A DNA stretch of 64,000 nt, taken from assembly GCF_030227115.1 (NCBI RefSeq), contig NZ_JASSUA010000005.1:127633-191632 (forward strand), given 5' to 3'. Origin of the DNA: Marinobacter sp. SS13-12 (GTDB lineage: Bacteria; Pseudomonadota; Gammaproteobacteria; Pseudomonadales; Oleiphilaceae). The notes below the pieces were generated by a model. The model saw only the letters and a program-made list of their open reading frames with translations. It searched no databases and had not been told where the DNA came from. A program made the translations under genes and the position numbers. Positions 27,782 through 37,883 of this stretch are shown one piece after another; the first letter of the stretch is position 1, and each line of letters opens with the position of its first letter.

Positions 27782-30700
27782 TTAATCAGCCAACTCCTTA
27801 CTCAGGCCGCGTATAATAGCCTCTAGATCAGAGACGAAGCTGCCAAGTGTTTCAGGCTGCAAAGTCTTTCCGGAACCCGCAGCATTTTCAATATCATCTG
27901 CCATTCGTGCAACTTCGTGACTTCCAAGCGCCTTTAGCGCTGATTTGAGGCGATGTGCAATTTCACTTATTCGATACTTATCAGACTGTTCAATTGCTGC
28001 GTCAAGCGCATCAATATCTTGCCTCGTGGAATCGATAAATCCGCTAACCATGGGATAGACCGACTCTCTGTCACCAAATAAATCAATCATCTCCGAAAGA
28101 TCATAAAGTCGGCCGTCTTCATGATGTTCGCTCCCGGCTTCTGTCATTCCCCCTGTGTCTTGTGAGATATGTTCGGTTCGATCGAATTTCCTGCTTTCAG
28201 GCAGGTACCGCGTGATCATGCCTTTCATCGTTTGCAGTTCCACGGGCTTCGACAGGTAGTCATCCATTCCAGCTTCTTTGCATTTTAGGGCTTCACCAGA
28301 GAGCGCATTGGCTGTTAGTGCGATAATGGGGGTGCGATCCATATCTTCCTCTTTTTCCTGTTTCCTGATCGCACTCACCAGCTCATAGCCATCCATTATT
28401 GGCATATGGATATCCGTAAAAACGAGCACATAATCGCCGGTCTGCCAAGCAGTGAGACCTTCTCTACCGTTCTCAGCAATTTCACAGAAATAGCCAAGAA
28501 GCATCATCTGCTGTTTGATAACTTGCTGGTTCACCGGATGGTCTTCGACGACAAGGATCAGTTGCTCGCACTTAATAGCTTCAGCCCGGTTCGCAGGAAC
28601 AAGAGCACCCTCGGAGGCAACTTTGACTTCAGTGTCTTCAGATACCGCCCAGCCTGCCACGTCCTGGAGCGCACGAACGACATCGCTGGGGAGAAGTGGA
28701 TTCCCGGAGAGGTTGAAAACGTCCCTACTGGGTGCCTCTCCACCCCATTCTGGGAGATCTTGCAAGAGCAGTGTTTTCCCATTGCGATTCTCACTGATCC
28801 AATCGGCCGCAGAACCCTGAACTTCGTAACGTGTTTTGAGAAGATGTTCCGAGATGAGGATGACATCAGAAGAGTCAGTCTGAAAAATCCCAAGCAATGC
28901 CTGCCTATCTTCGGCTTCTGCTGTCTTGTTGACACATTGCACACCCCACCTCTGGAAGTAAGCCGTTATAACTTTGCAGGTGAAGGGACTATCGGCGATG
29001 AGCGTTACCATCATGAGTTCGGGAAGCCTGGGGGCGGAAGCTTCTTCCACAACATCTACCACATGCCTGAAGGTCACCGTCGTACCCTTCCCTTCAACAC
29101 TGGTCATACTGATTTTCGCGTTCATTAGCTCTGCAAGACGTTGACAGATAACCAGCCCCAACCCGGTGCCGCCAAATCTCCGCGTTGTTGACTCTTCAGC
29201 CTGGACAAAGGGCTGGAAAAGCTTCTTCTGGTTGGCCTCGGAAATACCAATACCTGTGTCGCTTACCCGGAGTTTTATAATCTGCTGTCCGCTGGCGTCT
29301 ATAGGACCGGCCTCAGCAAACACTGAAACGTGCCCGGACTCGGTATATTTTATGGCATTGCTGATCAGGTTTGACAGGATTTGTCTGAGTCGAACCTGAT
29401 CTGTCTTGGCAATGCGGGCAAGGCCCGGATCGATCCAGACCCTGAAGCCGAGCCCTTTGTTGTGAGCCGCTATCGCCTGGGAGCTAATGGCGGATTCGAC
29501 AATACTGGCGATATCCGTGTTTGAGTATTCAATGTCGAGTTTGCCAGCCTCAATCTTCGAGAAGTCCAGTATGTCGTTTATGATCTGAAGCAGAGATTTA
29601 GCGGATCCCTCGATGACGTTGATGATTCGCCGCTGTTCTTTTTTAAGCTCTGAATGGGTCAGTAGTTCAAGCATGCCAAGAACGCCATTCATTGGCGTCC
29701 GAATTTCATGAGACATGGCGGCAAGAAACTGGGATTTTGATTGGGTAGCTCTTTCCGCATCATTTTTTGCTTTCTCAAGATCCAGAGTTCGTTTTTTCAC
29801 CTCAAGCGCCAGGCCCTCACGCCTCCTTTGCTCCGAGATCCTGAGCCTCTTTTCCTGCTCGCGAGCGTACTTCTCATTCTCCGTGGACAGCCTTTCTGCT
29901 TTCAGGCGCTGCGTTCGTTCCTGATTTATCCGGTCAGCCAGACCTGCTGAGAACAGCAGCAGTTCCAATATGGTCCCGACTTTCATGATGTTCGGAGCCA
30001 TTGAGTAGTCCACCAGAATGTCACGAGCACCCAGGGACGTCGCAAGCACTCCCATTAATAGGGTACCCATACCTGTCACGAAAAATATGGCGGGCCGATA
30101 CCCTTGCCGCCACCTATACAAACCGACCAGAAGGACACCGAAAGCAGCAATTCCGCTGCCAGTCGTAAAAATTCGCGTAACCATCTTTATGTCCATAAAC
30201 AAAAAGGCGACAGACAGCACTGCGAATGAATAGAACATCAGGTCAAGCAGCCGGGACAGGCGGGGATTTGTTTTCCTGACCTCCAGGTAGTGCACACTGA
30301 AGTGAGTCAGAAACGCGGCCATGATAAAGCCGAAAACGTATATCCGTTTGTTCTGCCACTCGAGACCTGCTGAAAACAAAGGACTCAGAAGCCCATCCAG
30401 AGAGGCCATAAACAAACAGTTGAACAGCACATAAGCAAGATACTTAATGTAGATGGCATCTTTGATAAAAAAGTACAAAAACAAGTTATAGAGAAACAGA
30501 CCGAGAGCGATGCCGTAATAAAGGCCCATCCATAACTGCGACATGCTCGTCTGCTCAATAAATTCAGACGTTGAGTAGACGTACATGGGTATAAGCAGCG
30601 AGCTTGTTGACCTGACCTTCATCAGGACTTCAACCTGCTCTCCCTGATCTATCAAAATCTCGAAGACATGGTTTCTTGTGCGGAGCGAGCGGTCATCGTA

Positions 30701-31087
30701 TGGATACCTGTCGCCGCTTGCCAAGGTTTGCCTGACGGTATCACCAGAAATCACGAACACGTCAAGATAATCTAAGGGCGGATAGGGCACTTCCAATATT
30801 ATTCGATCGGAATTTGATCTGTTGAAGACTGGAAAATAAATCCAGTACTCACTGTCTGAATATCCAAATTGAAATCGCGTACCTGTGGATTTCTTAAAGC
30901 CGTCACGCCGCTTAATTGCGAGAGCATCCTCCGGCGTGAGTGATGAAGAGCTGTTTTCATAATAAAAAGCATCGACGGCGACATTCTGCCTTTCGCCGTC
31001 AATTTCGACGGCCTCTACCTCCAAACTAAACGGGAGAGACAGAACCACCAAAATCCAGAGACAATGCGCAGACAATCTGTTCCGCAT
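27782..31087 (-). CDS. 7TMR-DISM hybrid histidine kinase with HPt
   Basis: 1101 residues. Order: signal peptide; 7TMR-DISMED2 carbohydrate-binding-like extracellular domain (about 35-165); seven-helix membrane domain (185-390); coiled coil; HisKA with His460 in [11 protein letters not shown]; HATPase with [17 protein letters not shown] and GGTGLGL; a degenerate receiver that lacks the acidic pocket (about 690-820); an intact receiver with LVVEDHPVN and [10 protein letters not shown]; and a C-terminal HPt with [12 protein letters not shown]. It is probably an inner-membrane phosphorelay kinase. The REC-EAL gene 29 bases upstream is the likely output partner. Confidence 0.92.
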   Translation of the reverse strand: MRNRLSAHCLWILVVLSLPFSLEVEAVEIDGERQNVAVDAFYYENSSSSLTPEDALAIKRRDGFKKSTGTRFQFGYSDSEYWIYFPVFNRSNSDRIILEVPYPPLDYLDVFVISGDTVRQTLASGDRYPYDDRSLRTRNHVFEILIDQGEQVEVLMKVRSTSSLLIPMYVYSTSEFIEQTSMSQLWMGLYYGIALGLFLYNLFLYFFIKDAIYIKYLAYVLFNCLFMASLDGLLSPLFSAGLEWQNKRIYVFGFIMAAFLTHFSVHYLEVRKTNPRLSRLLDLMFYSFAVLSVAFLFMDIKMVTRIFTTGSGIAAFGVLLVGLYRWRQGYRPAIFFVTGMGTLLMGVLATSLGARDILVDYSMAPNIMKVGTILELLLFSAGLADRINQERTQRLKAERLSTENEKYAREQEKRLRISEQRRREGLALEVKKRTLDLEKAKNDAERATQSKSQFLAAMSHEIRTPMNGVLGMLELLTHSELKKEQRRIINVIEGSAKSLLQIINDILDFSKIEAGKLDIEYSNTDIASIVESAISSQAIAAHNKGLGFRVWIDPGLARIAKTDQVRLRQILSNLISNAIKYTESGHVSVFAEAGPIDASGQQIIKLRVSDTGIGISEANQKKLFQPFVQAEESTTRRFGGTGLGLVICQRLAELMNAKISMTSVEGKGTTVTFRHVVDVVEEASAPRLPELMMVTLIADSPFTCKVITAYFQRWGVQCVNKTAEAEDRQALLGIFQTDSSDVILISEHLLKTRYEVQGSAADWISENRNGKTLLLQDLPEWGGEAPSRDVFNLSGNPLLPSDVVRALQDVAGWAVSEDTEVKVASEGALVPANRAEAIKCEQLILVVEDHPVNQQVIKQQMMLLGYFCEIAENGREGLTAWQTGDYVLVFTDIHMPIMDGYELVSAIRKQEKEEDMDRTPIIALTANALSGEALKCKEAGMDDYLSKPVELQTMKGMITRYLPESRKFDRTEHISQDTGGMTEAGSEHHEDGRLYDLSEMIDLFGDRESVYPMVSGFIDSTRQDIDALDAAIEQSDKYRISEIAHRLKSALKALGSHEVARMADDIENAAGSGKTLQPETLGSFVSDLEAIIRGLSKELAD

Positions 31088-31116
31088 GAGTGACCCTCAA
31101 ACTGGTAACGGTAGCG

Positions 31117-32289
31117 TTATCGGTTGAGATACCACTCGATCGAATCCTTTCCCTTCATCGGCCTGCCGGTGTAGAAACCCTGGCAAATATCAACGCCCAT
31201 ACTCTTCATCAAGTCCCACTGTTCCTTTGTTTCAACGCCCTCGGCAACAGTCTTCATTTTAAACTGGCGAGCAAGACTTATATTGGATTCAACAATTGCT
31301 CGGGCATTGGGATTGCTCACGCTATCCTGAACGAAGCTCAGATCAATCTTCAGTTCGTTAAAGGGAATTTTGCTTAACTGCTGGATCGACGAAAAACCGG
31401 TACCAAAGTCATCAATTGAAACATTCACGCCGTTCATCCGGAGACGAGCTAAACATTCAGTCACCTTCTTTGTGTCGCTGGATACTGCGCTTTCCGTAAC
31501 CTCTACAGTTATCAGTTCCGGTGGAACGCCATACCAATCAAGAAGTCCCATGATGCGCTTAGGGAGGTCAATGTCCGTCAGGTTACGCACAGAGAAATTG
31601 ACTGCGACATTCACTCTTTTACCGATGTTCAACCAGGCCTTGCACTGGCGCACCGACTTTTCAAAAATGGCCGCCATCAGAAGATCAATTTCGGAAACGG
31701 TTTCCAGCAGGGGTATAAACGAGGCTGGGTTGATCATTCCGTGGGTGGGCGAATCCCAGCGGGCCAAGGCTTCTGACCCCACCCAGTCCCCGTCATCAAA
31801 TCCTACCTTGGGTTGAAACCAGGGGGTAATTTCATCGTTCTCTAAAGCGGAAATTATCTGGTCAAACGTAAAGATCTCTGCATCTTCAAGTACTGCCGTA
31901 CGGGCTTGGTCTTCACTAGCTGCAAGTATTTTTTTAAGGGCTTCCAGTTCAACTGGTTTCTCCAGCTTTCCCAGGACAGTAAAGCCGTAGGATCTGGCCA
32001 TGCTCTCAACAGAGCTAACTATTCCCGCATCAAGTGCACTGGTAAATACAAGACTGGAAAAGATGCCTTGTTGGCTGGCATGTCTGATGAATTCAACGCC
32101 ATCCATGCCTTCCATTTTCAAGTCACAGAATATAATGTCAGGCTCCACCTCTTTCAACAGATCCAAAGCCTGCCTCCCATCAGCTGCTTCCCAGACCTGC
32201 TCGATGCCAACTTTTTCCAACGCTTTCCTGAAATACTTCACCTGAAACTGATCGTCTTCAAGTATCAGCACCTTGGAATCCTGCATCAT
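31117..32289 (-). CDS. REC-EAL response regulator, c-di-GMP phosphodiesterase
   Basis: 390 residues. A receiver domain (1-125) has VLILEDD and the phosphoacceptor Asp in IIFCDLKMEGMDG. The EAL domain keeps the catalytic set: EALARW, VEVTESA, DDFGTGFSS, and AEGVET, so it should hydrolyse c-di-GMP. It is the first gene of a two-gene operon with the hybrid kinase, which suggests that an extracellular cue lowers c-di-GMP through this pair. Confidence 0.92.
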   Translation of the reverse strand: MMQDSKVLILEDDQFQVKYFRKALEKVGIEQVWEAADGRQALDLLKEVEPDIIFCDLKMEGMDGVEFIRHASQQGIFSSLVFTSALDAGIVSSVESMARSYGFTVLGKLEKPVELEALKKILAASEDQARTAVLEDAEIFTFDQIISALENDEITPWFQPKVGFDDGDWVGSEALARWDSPTHGMINPASFIPLLETVSEIDLLMAAIFEKSVRQCKAWLNIGKRVNVAVNFSVRNLTDIDLPKRIMGLLDWYGVPPELITVEVTESAVSSDTKKVTECLARLRMNGVNVSIDDFGTGFSSIQQLSKIPFNELKIDLSFVQDSVSNPNARAIVESNISLARQFKMKTVAEGVETKEQWDLMKSMGVDICQGFYTGRPMKGKDSIEWYLNR

Positions 32290-33274
32290 AATTTTCGTCC
32301 TTTTACGTCGGCCTCAATTGTGGCAATTTTTGTCGTGATCCTGTGAGTGGCCTAACTATTGCAGCGTCGCTGCTAAGATCATACTTTTTGCAATGCAAAC
32401 ATTTGAGGATATGACCTTTTTAGGTACTCGTAGCTTTTCGATGTTCAATTTAGCGATACCGGAAGAGCCTAGTGGAGCCGAGTGGCCCTGTCACCACGAC
32501 ATTGCATCGTTTTATGTAGCTTTTTTGTATCGAAGGCTTCGGAGCAATTTTACTTTTGACGCACAAATGTTTGGAAAGTAGACGCTGTAAACGCGATAGA
32601 TCGTTGGGCCTCCCTACCGTTAACACGAAAACACAGCGGCTACCTTCGAGTGGTTACGAAGCGGCCGCGCAAAGAACGTCCGGCGGCCACCGGCCGCGAA
32701 CTGCTGCGTTTCGTCAAAACACGATTCCTCGGCTTGAGAAAAATCCTATCTTGATCCGTCGGTTATCTCTTACCAGTTCAAGACGAGTTTTTCGTCCAAA
32801 ACGCGGCTAGGTATGTCCGGCGGTATCGCCGGTCTGCCGGTCCTACACGAGACCTTGTAGCTTTCACATTTCGACATCTTTGTCTTCACCAACTGCCGAG
32901 CAACCATTTCACAAACCGGAAATCGACCTCGCCCTATTTAAGAGCCAACGATGTGATGTTTTGCCAAAGCTCACGTGGATTTGGCACCCGCTCACTCACA
33001 CACTTAATTGACCCAAGCTCATTCTCATTCGTTTGAAACTAACAGATATCTTCAACATTCGGGGCTGTCGATCCGAGAGCTGAGGCAGGAGGCAGGAGGC
33101 AGGAGGCAGGGAAAGCTTACACATAGGAGGATGAAGGGTGGTCATTACTAGAAAAATATGGTTACAGAATAATTCCTCGTCTTTACAGATGGTTGGCGAT
33201 TGATCTGCTCTAATTCAAGAACAGAAAAACAAACGCTTTGTTGGGATAGCAAAGAAACTGGCGCTGGAGCTTTT
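32290..33274. other. 985-bp region without a convincing gene
   Basis: No open frame here has a good start, length and composition. It holds the divergent upstream regions of the REC-EAL operon and the large lipoprotein gene. The only distinct structure I see is the short tandem repeat at 33082-33109. Confidence 0.5.
33082..33109. repeat. Tandem 7-bp repeat GAGGCAG x4
   Basis: Four perfect head-to-tail copies of GAGGCAG, followed by one G. It is located 166 bases upstream of the lipoprotein start, so copy-number change could affect its promoter. Confidence 0.85.
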
Positions 33275-36200
33275 ATGCCGAAATTAAAGTACTCAATCAA
33301 ATTGATGCCATTCTTGATGGTACCCTTTCTCGTAGCCTGCGGCGGAGGAAGTTCAAGTACAGCGACAGATGATCCGACTTCGGATGCTGTCACCATTTCA
33401 GGCCAAGTCATGGATGGATATCTTCAAGATGCCAGGGTTTTCCTCGATTTGAATAACAATGGACTGCGTGACGCCTCAGAACCCGAGACTCGCTCAGGGG
33501 AGAATGGCGAATTCAGCTTTTCAACGACAGAAACCATTCCAGACGATGCTACTTTGATTGCAGAAGCAATTGCTGGTGTTACGATTGACCGGGATGACGA
33601 TCAGGCGGTTCCCCTCGGTTACACTTTGCGATCGCCACTGGTCACAAATCCGGATGTGGTCTCCGCCCAAAATGCGAATGATGCCCAAGACATAGATTCC
33701 TATACCTCAATCATTTCTCCTCTGACCACCCTGATTAGTAGAGAAATGATCGCCAATGGCAGAACCTTCGAGGCGGCTGCTGATAAGGTCTCTGCCGATC
33801 TTGGGCTCAGCATCGCGCCAGAAAAAAATTACATGGAGCTGAAAGCCAGCGACGATCCTGAAATTGCAGGCAATGCCGAGCGCGCTCACCGCATTTCCCA
33901 GGTATTAGCACGCATTCAGGCAAAGCAAGAGGCCCAGTTTTCCGGATTTGATTTCACCATTGGCGGAGCGGACAAACTCTCTTTCCTCAATACGCTCACC
34001 GAAAACATACAGGCCGTTATTTCTTCGGTAGTCGCTGATGTAAACCTCTCGCTTCAGTCAGAAGATCCTTTCGATCCGGATTCTTTAGCAGAGCAATCAG
34101 GTAGTCAGCTGGTCACCACCATCGTTGCCGGTCCCGATACCTCATCGAATATATACAGCGGTGAGGTGACGTATGTCGGCTTCGTTAAAGGCGCTACAGT
34201 CTTTGTCGACCGCAATTTAAACGGTGAACGTGATGCCGGCGAGCAGTTCACGGTGACAGATGAAGACGGCAAATTCGCCTTCACGACCGGACTTGTACTC
34301 GCGGGAACTGAGATCGTTGCCAGGATCTCCCCGGAGACCAGCATCGATTCGACCGGAGCGCCCATCCCTGGCGAATTCACGCTCTACAACCCCATAGGGC
34401 TTTATCTGGATAATGACGCGTTCGAGTCTGGTTTAGGGATGCTCATTAATACCCAGCTCAGCCCGGCTTTAAACCTTGTTCCTCGCAACCCGGACCTGGA
34501 GGCTTCTGAATCTCAGTTTGCGGAGGCTGTTGGCACCGATCGGCAGAGTCTTCTCTTTTATGCTCGGCAGGCCCTTAGCCCTGATCGAGAAATTGCTGAT
34601 GAAGGTTGGAAAGTGAGCCGAATCAATGCCGAAATCGCCGAGCTTTTTGTTCGTCTTGATGACGTGTACGGCGAAATCGATCTTGAAGCCAATAACCTGA
34701 CGGACAATCAATACAGACTTACCCTTCGCTCTTATGTCACGGAAAACCTGCCTGAAATAGTGTCGTTTATCGAAACTTCATCGGTTGAACAGGTTGTGCC
34801 GGGCGAAGTTCTGGATTCGATAAACCTCGACCTGATTATTCCGGGTCTCTATGAACTCATTAATCCAGAAGATCCAGGAACTGAAGATCCCGTAGACGAA
34901 GAACCGGGCAATGAAGACCCAGGCAACGATATCGTACGTCCGGATTACACTCCCGGGCTCCGCTTATTTGCCTTGAGTACTGATTTCACGCAATCGTGCG
35001 CTGTATCTGGCGAGCGTGTTGACATCCATGATGGCGAAATGAACCTGGTAGAAACGCGCAGGACGGACAGCTCCGGAGCCGTTGATTTAAGTGATGTTCC
35101 GCAAAGTCAGTACGTAACGGTGTACGGTGCATCTGTTGGAACCGACAACGTACTTGTAACTTACAGCTCCAGCTATGAAATGAGCTTTATCGACGCCCCC
35201 CATACCCTCCAGCTTCAAGCTGAGCGTTTGTATGATGGTTCGCTGACAAACTGCGAGCCACTGCTCCTCGCACCGCCTGAAAATCCTGACAACTTCGAAT
35301 TTGATATCAGTGTTTCCAACGGTGGAAGCTTTGACTTCATCGAAGGGTCATCCTCTCCTAATGGTTACGTGGGCTTTTCACAACAACCGACAGATGGCGT
35401 TCTTCTGGCATCGGCCGCTCAAAGCAGCGTTGCAACCATCCTGCTCTTGGGCAAAGAAGTCACAGACGGCAGCTTTAACAGCCTGCCAACTTCCTATTTC
35501 TTTCAGGAGGATGTGGATATCAGTGACGGACTGGTTCAGGCGACGATTGCTAACCCGGTTGAGAGCATCACCAAGCCTATCGAGCCGACCCTTACTCAGA
35601 TTTCTTCTATGTTGAAGCCTCTTGATTCCAGGCCACTTCTTAGCTCACTTTTTACTTTTACGGGGGCTGAGGAGGCCAGCACAAGGATCTCCATACCCAC
35701 GGTCATTCAGGGTCAGGGTATACTCCAGATTACGCGCCGCTACCGAGAGGATTCATTTCCCAGCACTTGGGTAAATCAGGTGTATGAGCCTCTCCTTAAC
35801 GATGGAAGATCACTGACTGCTAGTGCCTACGCTGGTCTGAGTCCATTCTCACAGGTCGGCTCAGACTCCGATGCCAATGCCATGAGTTACAGCATAGGAG
35901 ATGTTCCGTTCGATGCCTTTGCTCTTCGGTTAAACAGATCAGATGACGTTTACCCGTCAGCCGACTCAGATTTGGCGAACCGTAGCGAGCGATTTGAGCG
36001 GTCGGTTGTCACGAGCAACATGAGTGGCACGATCAACTTCCCCGACATCGTTACGGATGATGTTTATCTGGGAACGAGTATGGTTTTAAGCGTATTTTCA
36101 GCCGAGAATGCCAACAGTCTTCCCTACCCACTGGCTGAGCAATACGGCATAACATCAGGCGTCATGCCTGTGCTCGGCCTGGATCTGGAATACGCAGAGC

Positions 36201-36325
36201 AGCCAGAGTACCGAGGTCAGTCCGACTACAATGACTTGACCCAGGCCTTTTTAGAACGCCGATTCATCGAGTCATCGTTCCAGAAACTTAATTACAACGA
36301 TCCGCTCGTATTTAATGCTCAATAA
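33275..36325 (+). CDS. Large surface lipoprotein with Ca-binding-like repeats
   Basis: 1016 residues from ATG 33275, chosen because it gives a proper lipoprotein signal: LMPFLMVPFLVAC followed by GGGSSS. Two similar domains begin at SGQVMDGYLQDARVFLDLNN and SGEVTYVGFVKGATVFVDR; each has an EF-hand/SdrD-B-like loop (DLNNNGLRDASE and DRNLNGERDAGE) followed by GEFSFS or GKFAFT. A Pro/Glu/Asp-rich linker (about residues 535-565) leads into a beta-rich C-terminal half. Probably surface-exposed; binding of Ca is inferred from the loops. Confidence 0.75.
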   Translation: MPKLKYSIKLMPFLMVPFLVACGGGSSSTATDDPTSDAVTISGQVMDGYLQDARVFLDLNNNGLRDASEPETRSGENGEFSFSTTETIPDDATLIAEAIAGVTIDRDDDQAVPLGYTLRSPLVTNPDVVSAQNANDAQDIDSYTSIISPLTTLISREMIANGRTFEAAADKVSADLGLSIAPEKNYMELKASDDPEIAGNAERAHRISQVLARIQAKQEAQFSGFDFTIGGADKLSFLNTLTENIQAVISSVVADVNLSLQSEDPFDPDSLAEQSGSQLVTTIVAGPDTSSNIYSGEVTYVGFVKGATVFVDRNLNGERDAGEQFTVTDEDGKFAFTTGLVLAGTEIVARISPETSIDSTGAPIPGEFTLYNPIGLYLDNDAFESGLGMLINTQLSPALNLVPRNPDLEASESQFAEAVGTDRQSLLFYARQALSPDREIADEGWKVSRINAEIAELFVRLDDVYGEIDLEANNLTDNQYRLTLRSYVTENLPEIVSFIETSSVEQVVPGEVLDSINLDLIIPGLYELINPEDPGTEDPVDEEPGNEDPGNDIVRPDYTPGLRLFALSTDFTQSCAVSGERVDIHDGEMNLVETRRTDSSGAVDLSDVPQSQYVTVYGASVGTDNVLVTYSSSYEMSFIDAPHTLQLQAERLYDGSLTNCEPLLLAPPENPDNFEFDISVSNGGSFDFIEGSSSPNGYVGFSQQPTDGVLLASAAQSSVATILLLGKEVTDGSFNSLPTSYFFQEDVDISDGLVQATIANPVESITKPIEPTLTQISSMLKPLDSRPLLSSLFTFTGAEEASTRISIPTVIQGQGILQITRRYREDSFPSTWVNQVYEPLLNDGRSLTASAYAGLSPFSQVGSDSDANAMSYSIGDVPFDAFALRLNRSDDVYPSADSDLANRSERFERSVVTSNMSGTINFPDIVTDDVYLGTSMVLSVFSAENANSLPYPLAEQYGITSGVMPVLGLDLEYAEQPEYRGQSDYNDLTQAFLERRFIESSFQKLNYNDPLVFNAQ

Positions 36326-36335
36326 TGAAAGTTGA

Positions 36336-36365
36336 AGGGCCAGCCTTCCGGGGCGGCTCTTTTTC
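36336..36365 (+). terminator. Rho-independent terminator after the lipoprotein gene
   Basis: AGGGCCAGCC and GGGGCGGCTCT pair imperfectly around a short loop and run into TTTTT. It lies 10 bases after the lipoprotein stop codon. Confidence 0.7.
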
Positions 36366-36409
36366 CTTGATACAACATATATCTTGCACGGTGTGCACCT
36401 GGAGAAAAA

Positions 36410-36583
36410 ATGACCTCCGAATCAATTGACAAACTCGAAGTAAAAGCCGACTCGCCTGACTTCTTCGACAAAATCAATCAATCTGCCAACCCTCGGAAAT
36501 TTTTATTAACCTTTATATCTGCCACGCTTTCAACATTTATTCTTACAGGCGGATTAATCTACTTAGCCTTCACTTATAATTAA
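36410..36583 (+). CDS. Small membrane protein, 57 residues
   Basis: Starts MTSESIDKLEVKADSPDFFD and ends with one membrane helix (FLLTFISATLSTFILTGGLI). A strong GGAG lies five bases before the ATG. It precedes the polytopic membrane protein by 18 bases, so the two are probably one operon. Family unknown. Confidence 0.65.
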   Translation: MTSESIDKLEVKADSPDFFDKINQSANPRKFLLTFISATLSTFILTGGLIYLAFTYN

Positions 36584-36601
36584 TAAATATAAGGAAATAA
36601 G

Positions 36602-37738
36602 ATGTCATTTATTCCGAGACTAGAAGACTACAAAAATATTGATGAAGTGACGGTTAAGTCAGGCTCCTATTCGAAAACCTATTACGGGCTGGATGCACAA
36701 TACGCTGCCCTTGGAGATGCTCAGAGAACTACAGGGAAGCTCCTTGTCATAGTTATCGGATTCTGTCTTTATCTAATTTACGAATACATCCTCAAACCTA
36801 TCCAGTCAGGCCTTGGTTACCTAGCACAGTTCAACGTTGAAACGCTGAGTGATGGCGCCTCATTTCCGACTATTCCTGCATTTATCAACCTAGTTTTCAT
36901 CTCGGCCCTCGCTTACTTTTTTATATGGGCTCTGTCTTTCTTCAATAAGTTCCCGAACTACGCATCAAGAAGCATCTTGGCGCTCTCAATCAGTTTCATT
37001 ATAGCTCTGAAAGATTATTCATTTTCTCTTTCGATATTGGGACCTCTTGCATCAGGCTATGAAAATCCTGGACAGATCTTTGTGCTAATGGGATGGTTTG
37101 GAATTTTAAGCTGGACAGTATTCATTATCGTTCGATTTTTCCGTTTCCGCTCATCTACAACAAGAAATCAGTCGAATAAAGAACAGTCAGATGACCTTAC
37201 CAGCCCGGCAGATAAAGCCCGCAAACGGATCGCCATATCAGCGTTCTTAAATCGACGAATAACCCTATTCTTTATTTACTTTTTATTACTAATAGCTATA
37301 TTTGAACCTAACTTCTGGCCACACATCCCTTTCGAATCCATGTTTTGGTCGGGCACTGCGTATAATCCGGATTACAACTCAACAAAAGATCTGTACTATG
37401 CAAATCTAGACGCTACGCCAAGCATTATATTGCGAACCGTTGCATCTTATCTTTTCTTGCTGTTTCTGGTGATCACGCTTCAAATAAGGTCTGCACGCCC
37501 CATGCATTGGACCGCGGGCTATACTGGATATATACCCCCAAAATACATTTATGGTGTTGCTCTGATCGGTGGCTTTTGCGCGGCGGTTTTTGCATTTACT
37601 CCGTACAATTACCCGGGTGAACAGAGCCAGATATTCCAAGCAGTTCCACCTATTTTATTTATTGGATTTTCTCTCTTCCGAACCGGCAGACAGTATTATC
37701 GCTTCATGAAGTTGGCCAGGGCGCATCATGGTCATTAA
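36602..37738 (+). CDS. Hypothetical polytopic membrane protein
   Basis: 378 residues with about eight membrane helices in two groups, separated by a charged loop (SSTTRNQSNKEQSDDLTSPA). AAGG precedes the ATG. No transporter motif that I recognise. Paired with the 57-residue membrane protein just upstream. Confidence 0.7.
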   Translation: MSFIPRLEDYKNIDEVTVKSGSYSKTYYGLDAQYAALGDAQRTTGKLLVIVIGFCLYLIYEYILKPIQSGLGYLAQFNVETLSDGASFPTIPAFINLVFISALAYFFIWALSFFNKFPNYASRSILALSISFIIALKDYSFSLSILGPLASGYENPGQIFVLMGWFGILSWTVFIIVRFFRFRSSTTRNQSNKEQSDDLTSPADKARKRIAISAFLNRRITLFFIYFLLLIAIFEPNFWPHIPFESMFWSGTAYNPDYNSTKDLYYANLDATPSIILRTVASYLFLLFLVITLQIRSARPMHWTAGYTGYIPPKYIYGVALIGGFCAAVFAFTPYNYPGEQSQIFQAVPPILFIGFSLFRTGRQYYRFMKLARAHHGH

Positions 37739-37883
37739 GGAATGCCGGTGGAGCAAGCATGTTGGTGCGCTATTTTCGTTGCGACTTGGCGTTCTATCTT
37801 TTCTGCAATCCTATGCAGCTGTCTCTAGCTCTGATATCGAGCCCTCAAGCCCGATACGCATTTCCAACGGGCCACTGTAGGTT

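Noticed and set aside
28406..29128. 240-codon plus-strand frame inside the hybrid kinase gene
   Set aside because: Lies antisense to conserved kinase and receiver domains; a shadow of codon bias.
32393..32810. Short plus-strand frames after the REC-EAL gene
   Set aside because: No start signals and low-complexity translation; probably non-coding.
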